64,000 nucleotides of DNA from Lysobacter capsici (GTDB taxonomy: Bacteria > Pseudomonadota > Gammaproteobacteria > Xanthomonadales > Xanthomonadaceae). This document shows positions 16,129-25,601 of the stretch, piece after piece. The stretch spans positions 6,138,001-6,202,000 of the forward strand of contig NZ_CP094357.1 of assembly GCF_014779555.2 (NCBI RefSeq), given 5' to 3'. The notes beneath the pieces are model-generated. The model saw only the letters and a list, made by a program, of their open reading frames with translations, searched no databases and was not told where the DNA came from. How positions within the stretch are numbered: the first letter of the stretch is position 1; every line of letters begins with the position of its first letter. The translations under genes were made by a program, and so were the position numbers.

Positions 16129-17454
16129 ATGCCCTGGTCCGATCGCGCGTCGATCTCGTTGTTGGCGCTGGCCCTGTCGGTCGCGTCGGCGTCGTCCGCC
16201 CAGGCGCAGGCCGCTCCGGCCGACCCGGCGCGGATCGCCGAGGCCGCGCATGCGGTCAACGGTCAGGTCGTGGGTTGGCGCCGCGACATCCACCAGCACC
16301 CCGAGCTGGGCCAGCAGGAAGTCCGCACCGCGAAACTGATCGCCGACCAATTGCGCAAGCTCGGCCTGCAACCGCGCACCGGCATCGCCCATACCGGCGT
16401 GGTCGCGGTGCTCAAGGGCGGCAAGCCCGGGCCGAAGATCGCGATCCGCGCCGACATGGACGCGCTGCCGGTGACCGAACCGGCCGGGCTGCCGTTCGCG
16501 TCCAAGGTCACCGCCGATTACCGCGGCCAGCCGGTCGGGGTGATGCACGCCTGCGGCCACGACGCGCACGTGGCGATCCTGCTCGGCGTGGCGACCGCGC
16601 TGGTCGCGCAGAAGGATCAGCTGCCGGGCGAGGTGATGTTCGTATTCCAGCCGGCCGAGGAAGGCCCGCCGGTCGCGGGCGCGCCGTTCGGCGCCAAGCT
16701 GATGCTCGACGAAGGCGTGTTCAAGGACTTCAAACCCGAGGCCGTGTTCGGCCTGCACGTGTGGGCCGGATTGCAGGTCGGCGAAGTCGGCTACCGCAGC
16801 GGCCCGATGCTGGCCAGCGCCGACGAATGGAGCCTGACCGTGCGCGGCAAGCAGACCCACGGTTCGCGGCCGTGGGACGGGGTCGACCCGATCACCGTCG
16901 GCGCGCAGATCCTGCTCGCCAGCCAGAGCCTGATCGCGCGCCAGATCAATATCGCCGCGACTCCGGTGGTGCTGACCGCCGGCCAGTTCAACAGCGGCGT
17001 GCGCTTCAACATCATTCCCGACGAAGCCAAGCTGGTCGGCACTTTGCGCACCTTCGACGCCGACGTGCGCGAGGACGTGATCGCGCGCCTGCGCCGCACC
17101 GCGCAGGACTACGCGCACGCGGCCGGCGCCACGGCCGAGTTGCAGGTGGTCAACAACGCGCCGGCCACGGTCAACGACCCGGCGCTGACCCGGCGCGTGC
17201 TGCCGTCGCTGCAGCGCGCGGCCGGGCAGGACAAGGTCAGGGAATCGGGACTGGTGACCGTGGCCGAGGATTTCTCCCAGTTCGCCAACACCGTGCCGGG
17301 GTTTTATTTCTTCGTCGGCTCGACCGCGCAGGGCACCGACCCGGCGAAGGCGCCGATCAACCATTCGCCGAACTTCATGCTCGACGAAGGCGCGCTCGAA
17401 GTCGGCACCAAGACCATGCTGCAGGTCGCGCTGGATTATCTGCACGGGCCTTGA
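16129..17454 (+). CDS. secreted M20-family amidohydrolase (paralogue 1)
   Basis: A 441-residue metallo-aminohydrolase of the M20D/hippurate hydrolase type, expected to cleave N-acyl amino acids or similar amides. A Sec signal peptide ends near AQAQA. Motifs: IHQHPELG, RADMDALPV, HACGHDAH and PAEEG (metal ligands and catalytic Glu), GLHVW, THGSRPW (dimerisation-domain His), AEDFSQF and NHSPNF. ATG 16129 has GGAG at 16119-16122, and TAGGAT at 16094-16099 is a plausible -10. The signal peptide suggests periplasmic or extracellular action, unlike many cytoplasmic relatives. A close paralogue lies at 18834. Confidence 0.92.
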   Translation: MPWSDRASISLLALALSVASASSAQAQAAPADPARIAEAAHAVNGQVVGWRRDIHQHPELGQQEVRTAKLIADQLRKLGLQPRTGIAHTGVVAVLKGGKPGPKIAIRADMDALPVTEPAGLPFASKVTADYRGQPVGVMHACGHDAHVAILLGVATALVAQKDQLPGEVMFVFQPAEEGPPVAGAPFGAKLMLDEGVFKDFKPEAVFGLHVWAGLQVGEVGYRSGPMLASADEWSLTVRGKQTHGSRPWDGVDPITVGAQILLASQSLIARQINIAATPVVLTAGQFNSGVRFNIIPDEAKLVGTLRTFDADVREDVIARLRRTAQDYAHAAGATAELQVVNNAPATVNDPALTRRVLPSLQRAAGQDKVRESGLVTVAEDFSQFANTVPGFYFFVGSTAQGTDPAKAPINHSPNFMLDEGALEVGTKTMLQVALDYLHGP

Positions 17455-17457
17455 GGC

Positions 17458-18210
17458 ATGGACGAATCCGCGCCGGGACGCGCCACGCGCACCATGAACG
17501 GCGAGGCGGACGATGCGACTTCGCCGTCCGCCGCCGTCGCATCCGCGCCGCTGCGACTGAGCGGGCAGGTGCGCGAACTGGAGCGCACGATCGAATCCAT
17601 CCGCAGCCCCGGCCGCGGCGTCCTGACCCAGTTCGCGGTCTATCGCTTCCGCCTCGATCGCCTGCGTCTGGCGTTCTACGCACCGATGTCGGAAGACGAA
17701 TACGCGCCGCCGCCGCTGAGCGAAGACGACCGCGTGGAAATAATCGCGCAGCGCTACACCGGGCGGCGACCCGACGCCGATGGAATCGGCGACGACGGGG
17801 TAGTCCTCGCGCTGGATAACCGCCAGAACGCTCGCCGCTACGTTTGCCACAGCATCTTCCGCTGGCTGGCCCTGGTGGACATCGCGCCAGTCGGCTACAC
17901 CCCGCGCATGCTGCGCACGGCGCTTTACTGGACCGTAGGGATGTCGGTGGCTGCGATCGTGCTCGTCGCGGCCATCATCGGATTGGATGCAGCGTTGTCG
18001 TCCGGCCAACCGTCGTGGTCGTGGCTGCTCGATGAAGGCCTGTGGGTGGTCGCGCTGGTCGATGCGGTGATCTGGGTGCCGGTGGCGGTCTTGCAACTGC
18101 GCTGGCGATTGGGGTGGCCGACCCGACGTCAGCGCTACACCGATCAGGCGTATGCGGCGATGGGCTTCGGCTCGGCGTTGCGGCCGGTGGCGGGGGTGGT
18201 TGAGTTGTAG
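17458..18210 (+). CDS. hypothetical membrane protein, 250 aa
   Basis: It starts 3 bp after the amidohydrolase stop, so it is probably translationally coupled. The first 155 residues are soluble and charged, with an RxFRLDRLRLAFYAPMSEDE segment; two membrane helices follow at about 160-182 and 197-218. No family was recognised. A second ATG at codon 13 is possible. The coupling suggests membership in the amidohydrolase operon, without implying a shared function. Confidence 0.65.
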   Translation: MDESAPGRATRTMNGEADDATSPSAAVASAPLRLSGQVRELERTIESIRSPGRGVLTQFAVYRFRLDRLRLAFYAPMSEDEYAPPPLSEDDRVEIIAQRYTGRRPDADGIGDDGVVLALDNRQNARRYVCHSIFRWLALVDIAPVGYTPRMLRTALYWTVGMSVAAIVLVAAIIGLDAALSSGQPSWSWLLDEGLWVVALVDAVIWVPVAVLQLRWRLGWPTRRQRYTDQAYAAMGFGSALRPVAGVVEL

Positions 18211-18301
18211 GGCGGTGCGATTTGCGCTGAGGCGGTGGATGCGCGGCTGGGGTTGGGCTGTGCTGTGGCTAGTCTGAGTCTGAGTCTGGGTTTTGGGGTT
18301 G

Positions 18302-18349
18302 GGTCTAGGTCTAGGTCTAGGTCTAGGTCTAGGTCTAGGTCTAGGTCTT
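18302..18349 (+). repeat. tandem hexanucleotide run (GGTCTA)7
   Basis: Seven perfect GGTCTA copies (18302-18343), then GGTCTT, preceded by degenerate CTGAGT repeats from about 18272. A slippage-prone tract in the noncoding gap 18211-18833. Confidence 0.9.
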
Positions 18350-18396
18350 TCGAACATTCTCACGCCTACTTCAAACATCCACGCAACCCACCTACC

Positions 18397-18640
18397 GTCA
18401 TTCCCGCGAAGGCGGGAATCCAGCGCCTTTCGGGCGAGAACGCTTGAAGTCACTGAATTCCCGCTTTCGCGGGAATGACGTTCTGGACAAATGTCGCTGA
18501 AGTCTCTGGATTCCCGCTTTCGCGGGAATGACTTTCTGAAAAGATGACGCTGAAGTCTGGATTCCTGCTTCGCGGGAATGACGTTCTGGAAGGATGTCGC
18601 TGAAGTCTCTGGATTCCCGCCTTCGCGGGAATGACGGTAG
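18397..18640. repeat. five copies of the ATTCCCGCGAAAGCGGGAAT palindrome
   Basis: Palindromic units at about 18397-18423, 18454-18480, 18506-18532, 18557-18582 and 18609-18636, in alternating orientation. They are separated by about 25-bp spacers that are themselves repeated (CTGGACAAATGTCGCTGAAG-like). The fourth copy has a small deletion in its loop. This GTCATTCCCGCGAA-type element is widespread in Proteobacteria as a mobile or structural repeat. Confidence 0.88.
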
Positions 18641-18713
18641 ATGGTTGCGTGGAAATCGTCCAAACGTCGCAACGGCTTGAGCCTAGTAGCGAGCCCCGAG
18701 CGCCGAACCGCTT

Positions 18714-18757
18714 TTCCCGACTCCCGACTCCCGACTCCCGACTCCCGATTCCCGTCC
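18714..18757. repeat. tandem heptanucleotide run (CCCGACT/CCCGATT)
   Basis: Four copies of CCCGACT followed by CCCGATT and CCCGTCC. The same heptamer family, on either strand, recurs at 22.74 kb and 63.1-63.36 kb. It lies just before the second amidohydrolase gene. Confidence 0.85.
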
Positions 18758-18833
18758 CCAACCGACCAACGTCGCGCATCCCCACCGCCCCCCATCGGCT
18801 AGCATCGAACCTTTCCCGCCCGGAGTTCCGTCG

Positions 18834-20168
18834 ATGAAGCGTCCGCTGTCCGTCGCGTTGCGTTGCGCCCTGAGTCTCGGCGTCCTCGCCGCCCTGCCGC
18901 TGGCCGCCGCCGCGCAATCGGGCGAACGTCCCGAGGTCGCCGCCGCCGCGGCCAAGGTCAAGGCCGACGTGATCGCCTGGCGCCGCGACTTCCATCAGCA
19001 TCCGGAACTGTCCAACCGCGAGGAACGCACCTCGGCCAAGGTCGCCGAGCACCTGCGCAAGCTCGGCCTCAAGCCGCTGACCGGGATCGCCCGCCACGGC
19101 GTGGTCGCGATCATCGAAGGCGGCAAGCCCGGCCCGAAGATCGCGCTGCGCGCCGACATGGACGCGCTGCCGGTGACCGAGCAGGTCGATCTGCCGTTCG
19201 CGTCCAAGGCCACCGCGACCTTCCGCGGCGAGACCGTCGGGGTCATGCACGCCTGCGGCCACGACGCCCACACCGGCATCCTGCTGGGCATCGCCGATGC
19301 GCTGGTGGCGATGAAGAAAGACCTCCCCGGCCAGGTGATGCTGGTGTTCCAGCCGGCCGAGGAAGGCGCGCCCGCCAACGAGGAAGGCGGCGCCTCGCTG
19401 ATGCTCAAGGACGGCCTGTTCAAGGACTTCAAGCCCGAGGCCATGTTCGGCCTGCACGTGTTCTCGACCCTGCCCGCCGGCCAGCTCGGCGTGCGCGGCG
19501 GGCCGCTGATGGCCGCGTCCGACCGCTTCAGCATCAAGATCAAGGGCCGCCAGACCCACGGCTCCACCCCGTGGGGCGGGATCGACCCGATCGTCGCCGC
19601 CGCCGACGTGGTCGGCACCGCGCAGACCATCATCAGCCGCCGCACCAACATCGCCAAGCTGCCGGCGGTGGTGACCTTCGGCTCGATCAAGGGCGGCATC
19701 CGCTACAACATCATTCCCGACGACGTCGAAATGACCGGCACCATCCGCACCTTCGACGAAGGCATGCGCCAGGCGATCTTCAAAGACCTCAAGAACGTCG
19801 CCGACCACGTCAGCGCCGCGCACGGCGCCCACGCCGAAGCGCAGGTGCCCGACCAGGACGGCAACCCGGTCACCTACAACGACCCGGCGCTGACCGCGCG
19901 CATGCTGCCCAGCCTCAAGGCCGTGGCCGGCGACAAGAACGTGATCGAAATGCCGCTGGTGATGGGCGCGGAGGATTTCTCGTACTACGCCAAGGAAGTG
20001 CCGGCGATGTTCTTCTTCGTCGGTTCGACCGAAGCGGGCGTGGACCCCTCGACCGCGCCGAGCAACCATTCGCCGAAGTTCAAGCTCGACGAGAGTTCGC
20101 TGGATATCGGCCTGCGCGCGATGCTGCAGGTGACGCTGGATTATCTCAACGCACCGAACGCCGGATGA
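18834..20168 (+). CDS. secreted M20-family amidohydrolase (paralogue 2)
   Basis: A 444-residue paralogue of the 16129 gene with the same architecture: a signal peptide ending near LAAAAAQ, FHQHPELS, RADMDALPV, HACGHDAH, PAEEG, GLHVF, THGSTPW, AEDFSYY and NHSPKF. It keeps all metal ligands and the catalytic Glu. It differs by a short insertion after PAEEG (APANEEGGA). CGGAG lies before ATG 18834, and TAGCAT (about 18798) is a plausible -10. Two exported M20 enzymes so close together suggest duplication and different acyl or amino-acid preferences. Confidence 0.92.
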   Translation: MKRPLSVALRCALSLGVLAALPLAAAAQSGERPEVAAAAAKVKADVIAWRRDFHQHPELSNREERTSAKVAEHLRKLGLKPLTGIARHGVVAIIEGGKPGPKIALRADMDALPVTEQVDLPFASKATATFRGETVGVMHACGHDAHTGILLGIADALVAMKKDLPGQVMLVFQPAEEGAPANEEGGASLMLKDGLFKDFKPEAMFGLHVFSTLPAGQLGVRGGPLMAASDRFSIKIKGRQTHGSTPWGGIDPIVAAADVVGTAQTIISRRTNIAKLPAVVTFGSIKGGIRYNIIPDDVEMTGTIRTFDEGMRQAIFKDLKNVADHVSAAHGAHAEAQVPDQDGNPVTYNDPALTARMLPSLKAVAGDKNVIEMPLVMGAEDFSYYAKEVPAMFFFVGSTEAGVDPSTAPSNHSPKFKLDESSLDIGLRAMLQVTLDYLNAPNAG

Positions 20169-20254
20169 GCGATGGGGTTGTTGCGCTAGCGGCTTGAACC
20201 GCGACGGCGACCTCGCGACGACGGCACAGCCGCCGCCGCGCGGCACGGCAGCTA

Positions 20255-20434
20255 CCTGTAGGAGCGGCGCAAGCCGCGACCGCGACCTCGCGACCACGAC
20301 GCAACTGCGCTCGCGCGGTCGCGGCTCGCGCCGCTCCTACAGCGTGAAGCCAGCCATCGCCACGATCGGACATATCGACCACGATCGCCGCGCGATGCGA
20401 CAGCCACCTGTAGGAGCGGCGCAAGCCGCGACCA
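20255..20434. repeat. three REP-like units (inverted pair plus single)
   Basis: Forward unit 20255-20286, reverse unit 20315-20341 and forward unit 20407-20434, all of the CCTGTAGGAGCGGCGCAAGC family. The first two form a head-to-head pair separated by 28 bp; the third is isolated. They account for most of the gap 20169-20540. Confidence 0.85.
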
Positions 20435-20528
20435 CGCCCCATCGACAACGACGCCCCCAAACCCGACGGCGCCATCGCAACGCCCGCCCCCGCATCCGTC
20501 GGTTCGCGCCCCCGGCCAGCCAAGCCGC

Positions 20529-20541
20529 TAAAATCGCCGAA
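20529..20541 (+). promoter_or_regulatory. -10 element implying a leaderless queF mRNA
   Basis: TAAAAT (20529-20534) ends 6 nt before the queF ATG at 20541, so transcription would start at or beside the A of the start codon. No Shine-Dalgarno sequence is present. The same geometry occurs at aceK. No good -35 is visible. Confidence 0.5.
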
Positions 20542-21353
20542 TGACTTCCCACGACCTCCCCCTCGGCCGCCACGTCGACTACCCGCGCGAGTACGACGCC
20601 TCGCTGCTGTTCCCGATCGAACGCGCGCTCGGCCGCGCCCACCTGGGCCTGCGCGACGACGCCCTGCCGTTCGTCGGCTACGACCGCTGGCACGCCTACG
20701 AACTGAGCTGGCTCGACCGCCGCGGCAAGCCGCGCGTGGGCACCGCGACCGTGTCGGTGCCGGCGACCTCGCCGCACCTGATCGAGTCCAAGTCGCTCAA
20801 GCTCTACCTCAACTCCTTCAACGCAACCGCCTTCGACGACGAGGCCGCGGTACTGACGACGATCGCGCGCGACCTGTCGGCCGCGGCCGGCGCGGCGGTC
20901 CAGGTCGCCGCCGGCCTGCCGGCGATCGGCGCCGACGAGCCCAGCGAATCGATCGACGAGCTCGACGTCGCGATCGACGACTACGGCCCGCCCAAGGCCG
21001 AGCACCTGGCGATCGAGTCCGACACGATCGTCGAGGAGCGCCTGAGCAGCGCCCTGCTCAAGTCCAACTGCCCGGTCACCGGCCAGCCCGACTGGGCGCG
21101 CGTCACCCTCGCCTACCGCGGGCCGAAGCTCGACCGCGCCGCGCTGCTGCGCTATCTCATCTCGTTCCGCGACCACGCCGAGTTCCACGAGCAGTGCGTC
21201 GAACGCATCCATGCCGACCTGAGCCAGCGCACCGGGCCGCAGTGGCTGTCGGTGGAAGCGCGCTACACCCGGCGTGGCGGGCTGGACATCAATCCGTGGC
21301 GCGGCAGCCCCGGCCTGAGCCCGCCGCGCGCCGGCCGCGACGAGCGCCAATAG
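20541..21353 (+). CDS. queF: NADPH-dependent 7-cyano-7-deazaguanine reductase QueF (bimodular type)
   Basis: It reduces preQ0 to preQ1 in queuosine biosynthesis. At 270 residues it is the long two-module type of E. coli. The QueF motif [11 protein letters not shown] (82-92) binds NADPH; the catalytic Cys177 is in [11 protein letters not shown], with Asp184 following; the second-module motif is [10 protein letters not shown]. Start ATG 20541. The gene stands alone between repeats, and no other queuosine genes are visible here. Confidence 0.95.
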   Translation: MTSHDLPLGRHVDYPREYDASLLFPIERALGRAHLGLRDDALPFVGYDRWHAYELSWLDRRGKPRVGTATVSVPATSPHLIESKSLKLYLNSFNATAFDDEAAVLTTIARDLSAAAGAAVQVAAGLPAIGADEPSESIDELDVAIDDYGPPKAEHLAIESDTIVEERLSSALLKSNCPVTGQPDWARVTLAYRGPKLDRAALLRYLISFRDHAEFHEQCVERIHADLSQRTGPQWLSVEARYTRRGGLDINPWRGSPGLSPPRAGRDERQ

Positions 21354-21522
21354 ACCGGTGCGCACATCGCCTACACAGGGCCTGTGCCACCGCGTCACCG
21401 GCAAAAACCCAGGTGGAATCCGCTCATTCAGTTTCGTTATGGGCGTTCACGCGGACGCTATGTCTTTTTAACAAGCGTCATGTCATGTTCCGCTTCGCCA
21501 CTTCGGCAGGAGCCCTCAACCC

Positions 21523-21825
21523 ATGACTACCCCGGATAAGAAAGCCGATTTTTCCGATGTGAACGTCAACGTCGACACCACCGCGCAGAAGGTCGAGAAA
21601 GCCGATTTCTCGGACGTCTCGGTCAACGTCGACACCACGGCCGAGAAAGTCGGCGAGCAGACCTACACGGTTGAGAAGGGCGACACGCTCTCGCACATCG
21701 CCAAGCAGGTCTATGGCAAGTCGAGCAAGTGGAACGCGATTTTCGAAGCCAACCGCGATCAGCTTGACGATCCCGACAAGATTCAGCCCGGCCAGGTCCT
21801 CAAGATTCCGGCCGCCAACGACTGA
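21523..21825 (+). CDS. small LysM-domain protein with duplicated N-terminal segment
   Basis: A 100-residue protein. The first 43 residues contain a near-exact tandem duplication: [19 protein letters not shown] is followed by [20 protein letters not shown] LysM domain occupies about 48-97 ([18 protein letters not shown] to [11 protein letters not shown]). LysM binds peptidoglycan glycans. No signal peptide is seen, as in the cytosolic or periplasmic Kbp/YgaU family, to which the C-terminal half is similar, although the BON domain is missing. It precedes a lipoprotein gene by 54 bp, possibly as an operon. Confidence 0.85.
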   Translation: MTTPDKKADFSDVNVNVDTTAQKVEKADFSDVSVNVDTTAEKVGEQTYTVEKGDTLSHIAKQVYGKSSKWNAIFEANRDQLDDPDKIQPGQVLKIPAAND

Positions 21826-21879
21826 CCCGTCGATTGCGTTTCAACATCAACAACTACTGTCTTTGTCAGGAGATCCACC

Positions 21880-22374
21880 ATGCTGATCCGCACTCGCACC
21901 CATTACGCCATTGCCGCCGCCCTGGTCGCCTCGCTCGCCCTGGCCGGCTGCAAGAAGAAGGAAGAACCCGCTCCGCCGCCGCCGGCGGTCGAAACGCCCG
22001 CTCCGGCCCCCGCTCCGGCGCCTGAAGCCACTCCGGCTCCGGCCGCGCTGAGCGTGACCTCGGTGACCCTGGGCACCGCCGCGGGCGCCGACAAGAAGAT
22101 CGCCGCGCCGACCACCAGCTTCAAGCCGACCGACAAGACGATCATCGTCTCGGTGGCGACCGACGGCGCCGCGAGCAACCAGGACGTCTCGGCCAAGCTG
22201 CTGTTCCAGGACGGCCAGACCGTCGAGGACAAGAAGCAGACCCTCAACACCGCCGGCGCGGAAACCACCAACTTCGAGTTCACCAAGGCCTCGCCGTGGC
22301 CGGCCGGCAAGTACAAGGTCGAAGTCAGCGCGAACGGCGCGGTGGCCAACACCACCGAGTTCGAAGTCAAGTAA
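21880..22374 (+). CDS. lipoprotein, 164 aa, Pro/Ala-rich linker
   Basis: An envelope lipoprotein with lipobox LALAGC (Cys24), followed by KKKEE and a Pro/Ala linker to about residue 56. A single compact beta-rich domain follows (SVTLGTAAGADKKI to VANTTEFEVK) that looks like an Ig-like fold. No enzyme motif is visible. CAGGAG precedes ATG 21880. It shares a likely transcript with the LysM gene, and a strong terminator follows. Confidence 0.8.
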   Translation: MLIRTRTHYAIAAALVASLALAGCKKKEEPAPPPPAVETPAPAPAPAPEATPAPAALSVTSVTLGTAAGADKKIAAPTTSFKPTDKTIIVSVATDGAASNQDVSAKLLFQDGQTVEDKKQTLNTAGAETTNFEFTKASPWPAGKYKVEVSANGAVANTTEFEVK

Positions 22375-22407
22375 ACGTCTCTCTCCGCCTGAGTGGGCGG
22401 GCAAGCA

Positions 22408-22438
22408 GGGCGCGGCTTATTGCCGCGCCCTTTTTTTT
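22408..22438 (+). terminator. strong intrinsic terminator
   Basis: GGGCGCGGC, loop TTATT, GCCGCGCCC, then eight T residues. It is the cleanest rho-independent terminator in the window and ends the LysM-lipoprotein unit. Confidence 0.92.
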
Positions 22439-22547
22439 CGGCTGCGATTTGGCCGCCGAGGTCGACTTGTTCCGGCGATCGCGTTGACTGCCGCGCATCG
22501 AAGGCCACCGTCCATGGCGACGGTCCACGCACCGCCCGCGTCAGCAT

Positions 22548-22806
22548 TCCCCCCTTTGAAAAAGGGGGGTTAGGGGGGATTTGCTTTTGCTTTTCAAACG
22601 CCGAAGAGCAAAAGCAAATCCCCCGCGCCATGGCGGCGCCACAAACTCACCTGCGCCGGGCGCCCGCCCCCTTTGTCAAAGGGGGCGACGATTGACGTGG
22701 CTCGCCGAGAGTTGGCAGATCCGCGGCGAGACTCGGGCATGGCGGGATTCGATTCGGGATTCGGGATTCGGGATTCGCGGGAAGCGCGAAGCGGAAGCGG
22801 AAGCGG
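22548..22806. repeat. CCCCCTTT/AAAGGGGG element and short tandem runs
   Basis: A composite palindrome: CCCCCCTTTGAAAAAGGGGG (about 22550-22569), GGGGGGATTTGCTTTTGC, its mirror GCAAAAGCAAATCCCCC (about 22609-22625) and CCCCCTTTGTCAAAGGGGGC (about 22667-22686). It is followed by a GGGATTC heptamer run (22744-22777) and a GAAGCG run (about 22788-22806). It fills the gap between the lipoprotein terminator and the minus-strand YchJ gene. Confidence 0.8.
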
Positions 22807-22840
22807 AAAAATCCCGCCAGCCCCCAGCCCCACCCACGCA

Positions 22841-23242
22841 CTAAGCCCGCGGAAACTCCCCATCCACATACACCCACCGCCCATCGACCCGAACGAACCG
22901 GCTGACCTCATGCAGCCGCACCGCCGAGCCGCCGCCGACCCGGTAGCGCGCGACGAATTCGACCACCGCCGCGTCCTCGCCCTCGCGCCGGTGGCGCTTG
23001 ACCTGCAATCCCAGCCAGCGCACCGACGGATCGACCTCCAGATCGGTCGGACAGGTGTCCGCATGCCAGCTCGCGCGCAGATACTCCAGATCGCCGACCG
23101 CGTACGCGCTGTAACGCGAGCGCATCAGCTGTTCGGCGGACTCGGCCGTGGCCGTGCCGGCATGCAGCCGCCCGCAACAGGTGGCGTAACGGCGCGTGGC
23201 ATCGCAGGGACAGGCGGCGGGCAGGGGCAGGCGGGCGGTCAT
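22841..23242 (-). CDS. YchJ/UPF0225-family protein
   Basis: A 133-residue member of the YchJ (UPF0225) family. An N-terminal SEC-C-like zinc motif ([14 protein letters not shown]) is followed by an NTF2-like fold with the family block [20 protein letters not shown]. The C-terminal SEC-C of longer relatives is absent. ATG 23242 was chosen because the zinc motif follows directly. The role of the family is unknown. It is divergent from another SEC-C-containing gene, with 70 bp between starts. Confidence 0.85.
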   Translation of the reverse strand: MTARLPLPAACPCDATRRYATCCGRLHAGTATAESAEQLMRSRYSAYAVGDLEYLRASWHADTCPTDLEVDPSVRWLGLQVKRHRREGEDAAVVEFVARYRVGGGSAVRLHEVSRFVRVDGRWVYVDGEFPRA

Positions 23243-23312
23243 GGGGTATTTTCGGCGCAGACACGCCGCTGCGACTACCATGCGCGTCCCCCTTCGCCGC
23301 ACGAGTCCCTCC

Positions 23313-24020
23313 ATGAAAGCGCCCGCCTACCTCGACGACGCCCAGATCGAACGCCTGGCCGACCTGCTCGACCAGCGCGCCGTGCCGCACAAGGGCTTCA
23401 ACCTGGAGGCGCTGGACGGCTTCCTGTCGGCCCTGGTGGTCAGCCCCGCGCAGCCCGAGGCCGGGCAGTGGCATCCCGTGGTCTGGGGCGGCAAGGAACC
23501 GCGCTGGAACGACGAGGCTGAGGCCGCCGAGGTCCACGCCCTGCTGCAAGGCCACTGGAACATGGTCAGCGCGCGGGTCCGCTACGGCGACGACGACCTG
23601 CCCGACCACCTGGCGCCGCTGCTGTGGCTGCCCGAGGAACCCGAGACCGAACAGCCCGACGAACTCGACGTCGGCCGCGACTGGTCGTTCGGCTTCTTCC
23701 GCGCGGTCGAATTGAACGAGGCGGCCTGGGACCAATGGCTCGACGACAATGACTGGATCGATGAGATCTTCACCCTGTTCGACCGCCTCGCCAGCGGCGA
23801 AGTGATGGGTGAAGACCCCGAAGCGCCGGGCACCCCGATCAGCTACCGCGAACGCCTGGAAATCGTCGCCGGTCTGCCGGGCATGCTGGCCGACCTGCAC
23901 CACCACCGCATCGAAGCGCTGACCCCGCGCGAACCGCTGCGCCGCGAAGACACCCCCGATCGCAACGATCCGTGCCCGTGCGGCAGCGGCAAGAAATACA
24001 AGAAGTGCCACGGGGCCTGA
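23313..24020 (+). CDS. UPF0149/YecA-family protein with C-terminal SEC-C motif
   Basis: A 235-residue acidic protein. Residues 5 to about 180 match the YecA/UPF0149 helical fold ([32 protein letters not shown]), and the C-terminus is a zinc-binding SEC-C motif ([16 protein letters not shown]), as in SecA. YecA-type proteins associate with ribosomes or SecA in E. coli, so a role in secretion or translation is plausible. Start ATG 23313 by length and conservation. Confidence 0.88.
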   Translation: MKAPAYLDDAQIERLADLLDQRAVPHKGFNLEALDGFLSALVVSPAQPEAGQWHPVVWGGKEPRWNDEAEAAEVHALLQGHWNMVSARVRYGDDDLPDHLAPLLWLPEEPETEQPDELDVGRDWSFGFFRAVELNEAAWDQWLDDNDWIDEIFTLFDRLASGEVMGEDPEAPGTPISYRERLEIVAGLPGMLADLHHHRIEALTPREPLRREDTPDRNDPCPCGSGKKYKKCHGA

Positions 24021-24231
24021 TTCGTCGTGCGCGTGGCCGGCCCCTACGGATCCGGCCGCGCCCTCATGTCATCTCGTTGAACACACATTGCGGCACACAC
24101 TCGGCCGATCGCGAGCGCATGCGCGTCGGCCGGCGGCTCGATCGCGCGTAGATCGGCGCCGCGCGCGATACCGATCCACGCCGCGCATCGGGTATCGTCC
24201 GGACCGAATCGCCCGTCTCCGCACCGCTCGC

Positions 24232-24573
24232 ATGCGCGACACGCAACTGGGTTTCCACTATTCCTGGTCGGATTTGCGTCCGGTACGGCCGCTGGTGCTG
24301 GCGGTGCTGCTGGCCGAACTCGTCGGCGCGGCGATCGGCTGGTCCAGCTTGTCGGCGCCCAGCGGGTTCGTGCGGTTGTGGTTCGGCGCCGCCCTGTCGG
24401 CGCTGCCGGGGTTTGCGCTCGGCCTGATCGCGCAATGGCTGTCGGGGCGCGAGCGGTTCGCGACCCACCCGGTGTTGATCCGCCGCATCGGTTTGATCGC
24501 GGCGCTGCTGACCCTGGCCGCCGGACTGATGTTGATGCTCGGCCTCGACGCCGAATTCGGCCAACCCCGCTGA
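24232..24573 (+). CDS. small membrane protein, 113 aa
   Basis: Three predicted membrane helices (about 22-42, 50-71 and 86-105) after a short soluble start MRDTQLGFHYSWSDLRPVR. No family was recognised. ATG 24232 begins just before the amphipathic N-terminus; upstream in-frame codons are Arg-rich GC readthrough. Confidence 0.6.
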   Translation: MRDTQLGFHYSWSDLRPVRPLVLAVLLAELVGAAIGWSSLSAPSGFVRLWFGAALSALPGFALGLIAQWLSGRERFATHPVLIRRIGLIAALLTLAAGLMLMLGLDAEFGQPR

Positions 24574-24669
24574 CCTGCTTCTTCGCGCGGGCGCCGGGCC
24601 TGGATCGTGCTTGCGCCGCCGATGGCGGTCGATGAGAAAATCGCGCCTGTCCTTCCCGTACCCGACGTC

Positions 24670-25077
24670 ATGTCGTCTGCCGCCCACCCCTGCCTGAGCT
24701 GCGGCGCCTGCTGCGCCCGTTTCCGCGTCGCCTTCCACTGGAGCGAGACCGACGCGCACCCGCACGGCGTGGTGCCCAGCGAACTCACCCAGCCGCTCGA
24801 CCCGCACCGCGTCGCGATGCGCGGCACCTATGCCGGCGCGATCCGCTGCACCGCTCTGCGTGGCGAAGTCGGCGCCGATGCGCACTGCGGCATCTATGCG
24901 CAACGGCCCTCGCCGTGCCGCGAACTCAAACCGGCGTGGGAAGACGGAACGGCGAGTCCGCAGTGCGACAAGGCGCGCGCGGCGTATGGGATGGAGCCGT
25001 TGTCGCCGCCGGATTGGATTCGCGCCGAAGCGAGCGACCTCGCCTACGATTCGCATGCGGATATTCAGCGATCGTAA
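24670..25077 (+). CDS. YkgJ-family cysteine-cluster protein
   Basis: A 135-residue putative Zn or Fe-S binding protein of the YkgJ family. The N-terminal cluster is CLSCGACCARF (Cys8, 11, 14, 15), followed later by RCTAL and HCGIYAQRPSPCREL, the usual second cluster of these proteins. Start ATG 24670 (MSSAAHPCLSC); an ATG at 24622 is possible. The 3' end overlaps the convergent gene at 25065 by 13 bp. Confidence 0.85.
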   Translation: MSSAAHPCLSCGACCARFRVAFHWSETDAHPHGVVPSELTQPLDPHRVAMRGTYAGAIRCTALRGEVGADAHCGIYAQRPSPCRELKPAWEDGTASPQCDKARAAYGMEPLSPPDWIRAEASDLAYDSHADIQRS

Positions 25078-25601
25078 CCACCGGCCTCTCCCAGCACACC
25101 ACGCTCCGGCGCAATCGCGGTGTCGCGTACGTAGTACAACTGCTTGTGGCCCTTGGCCGCGTACTTCGTCCTGACCCACTCGGCGTAGCCACGGCTCTGG
25201 AAACGGGCCATCTCGAATTCGTTGCCGTGATCGTCCACGCGCCAAAGCCACCATCGCGCCGGGCCGAGTTCGGGCTGGATCGCAAGCAGCTCGCTTTGAT
25301 CCAGGCAAAGATGGGCCAAGGCGTTATCGAAATCGCGACGGCTATCGTGCGAGGTATCGGCCACCGACAAGTGAACTCGCTCGGCGCCAGGCGAACCGTT
25401 CGGATAGGCGTCGACCAGATAGATGGTTCCTCCGATACGCAGTACCGCGACCCGGCGCAATCCCAATCCGTCCTCTTCGCATTCGTCGAACGACCCGATA
25501 TCCCAACGCCGCTCGAACTCCTCGCACGTCCACGGCAGCACGCACAACCAGAAAGGTTCGATCCGGTTCCAACATTCAGCAGCAATGCGCTGCACGCTCA
25601 T
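25065..25601 (-). CDS. hypothetical protein, 178 aa
   Basis: A cytoplasmic protein rich in Trp, Phe and acidic residues, without a signal peptide or membrane segment. Its base composition is slightly less GC-rich than its neighbours. The pattern of alternating short strands ([39 protein letters not shown]) resembles small SUKH- or immunity-type alpha/beta proteins, but I cannot assign a family. It overlaps the YkgJ-type gene tail to tail by 13 bp and is divergent from icd. Confidence 0.65.
   Translation of the reverse strand: MSVQRIAAECWNRIEPFWLCVLPWTCEEFERRWDIGSFDECEEDGLGLRRVAVLRIGGTIYLVDAYPNGSPGAERVHLSVADTSHDSRRDFDNALAHLCLDQSELLAIQPELGPARWWLWRVDDHGNEFEMARFQSRGYAEWVRTKYAAKGHKQLYYVRDTAIAPERGVLGEAGGYDR

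Noticed and set aside
22594-23064. Alternative minus-strand frame overlapping ychJ
   Set aside because: Runs through the palindromic repeat and conflicts with the YchJ frame that carries the zinc motif.
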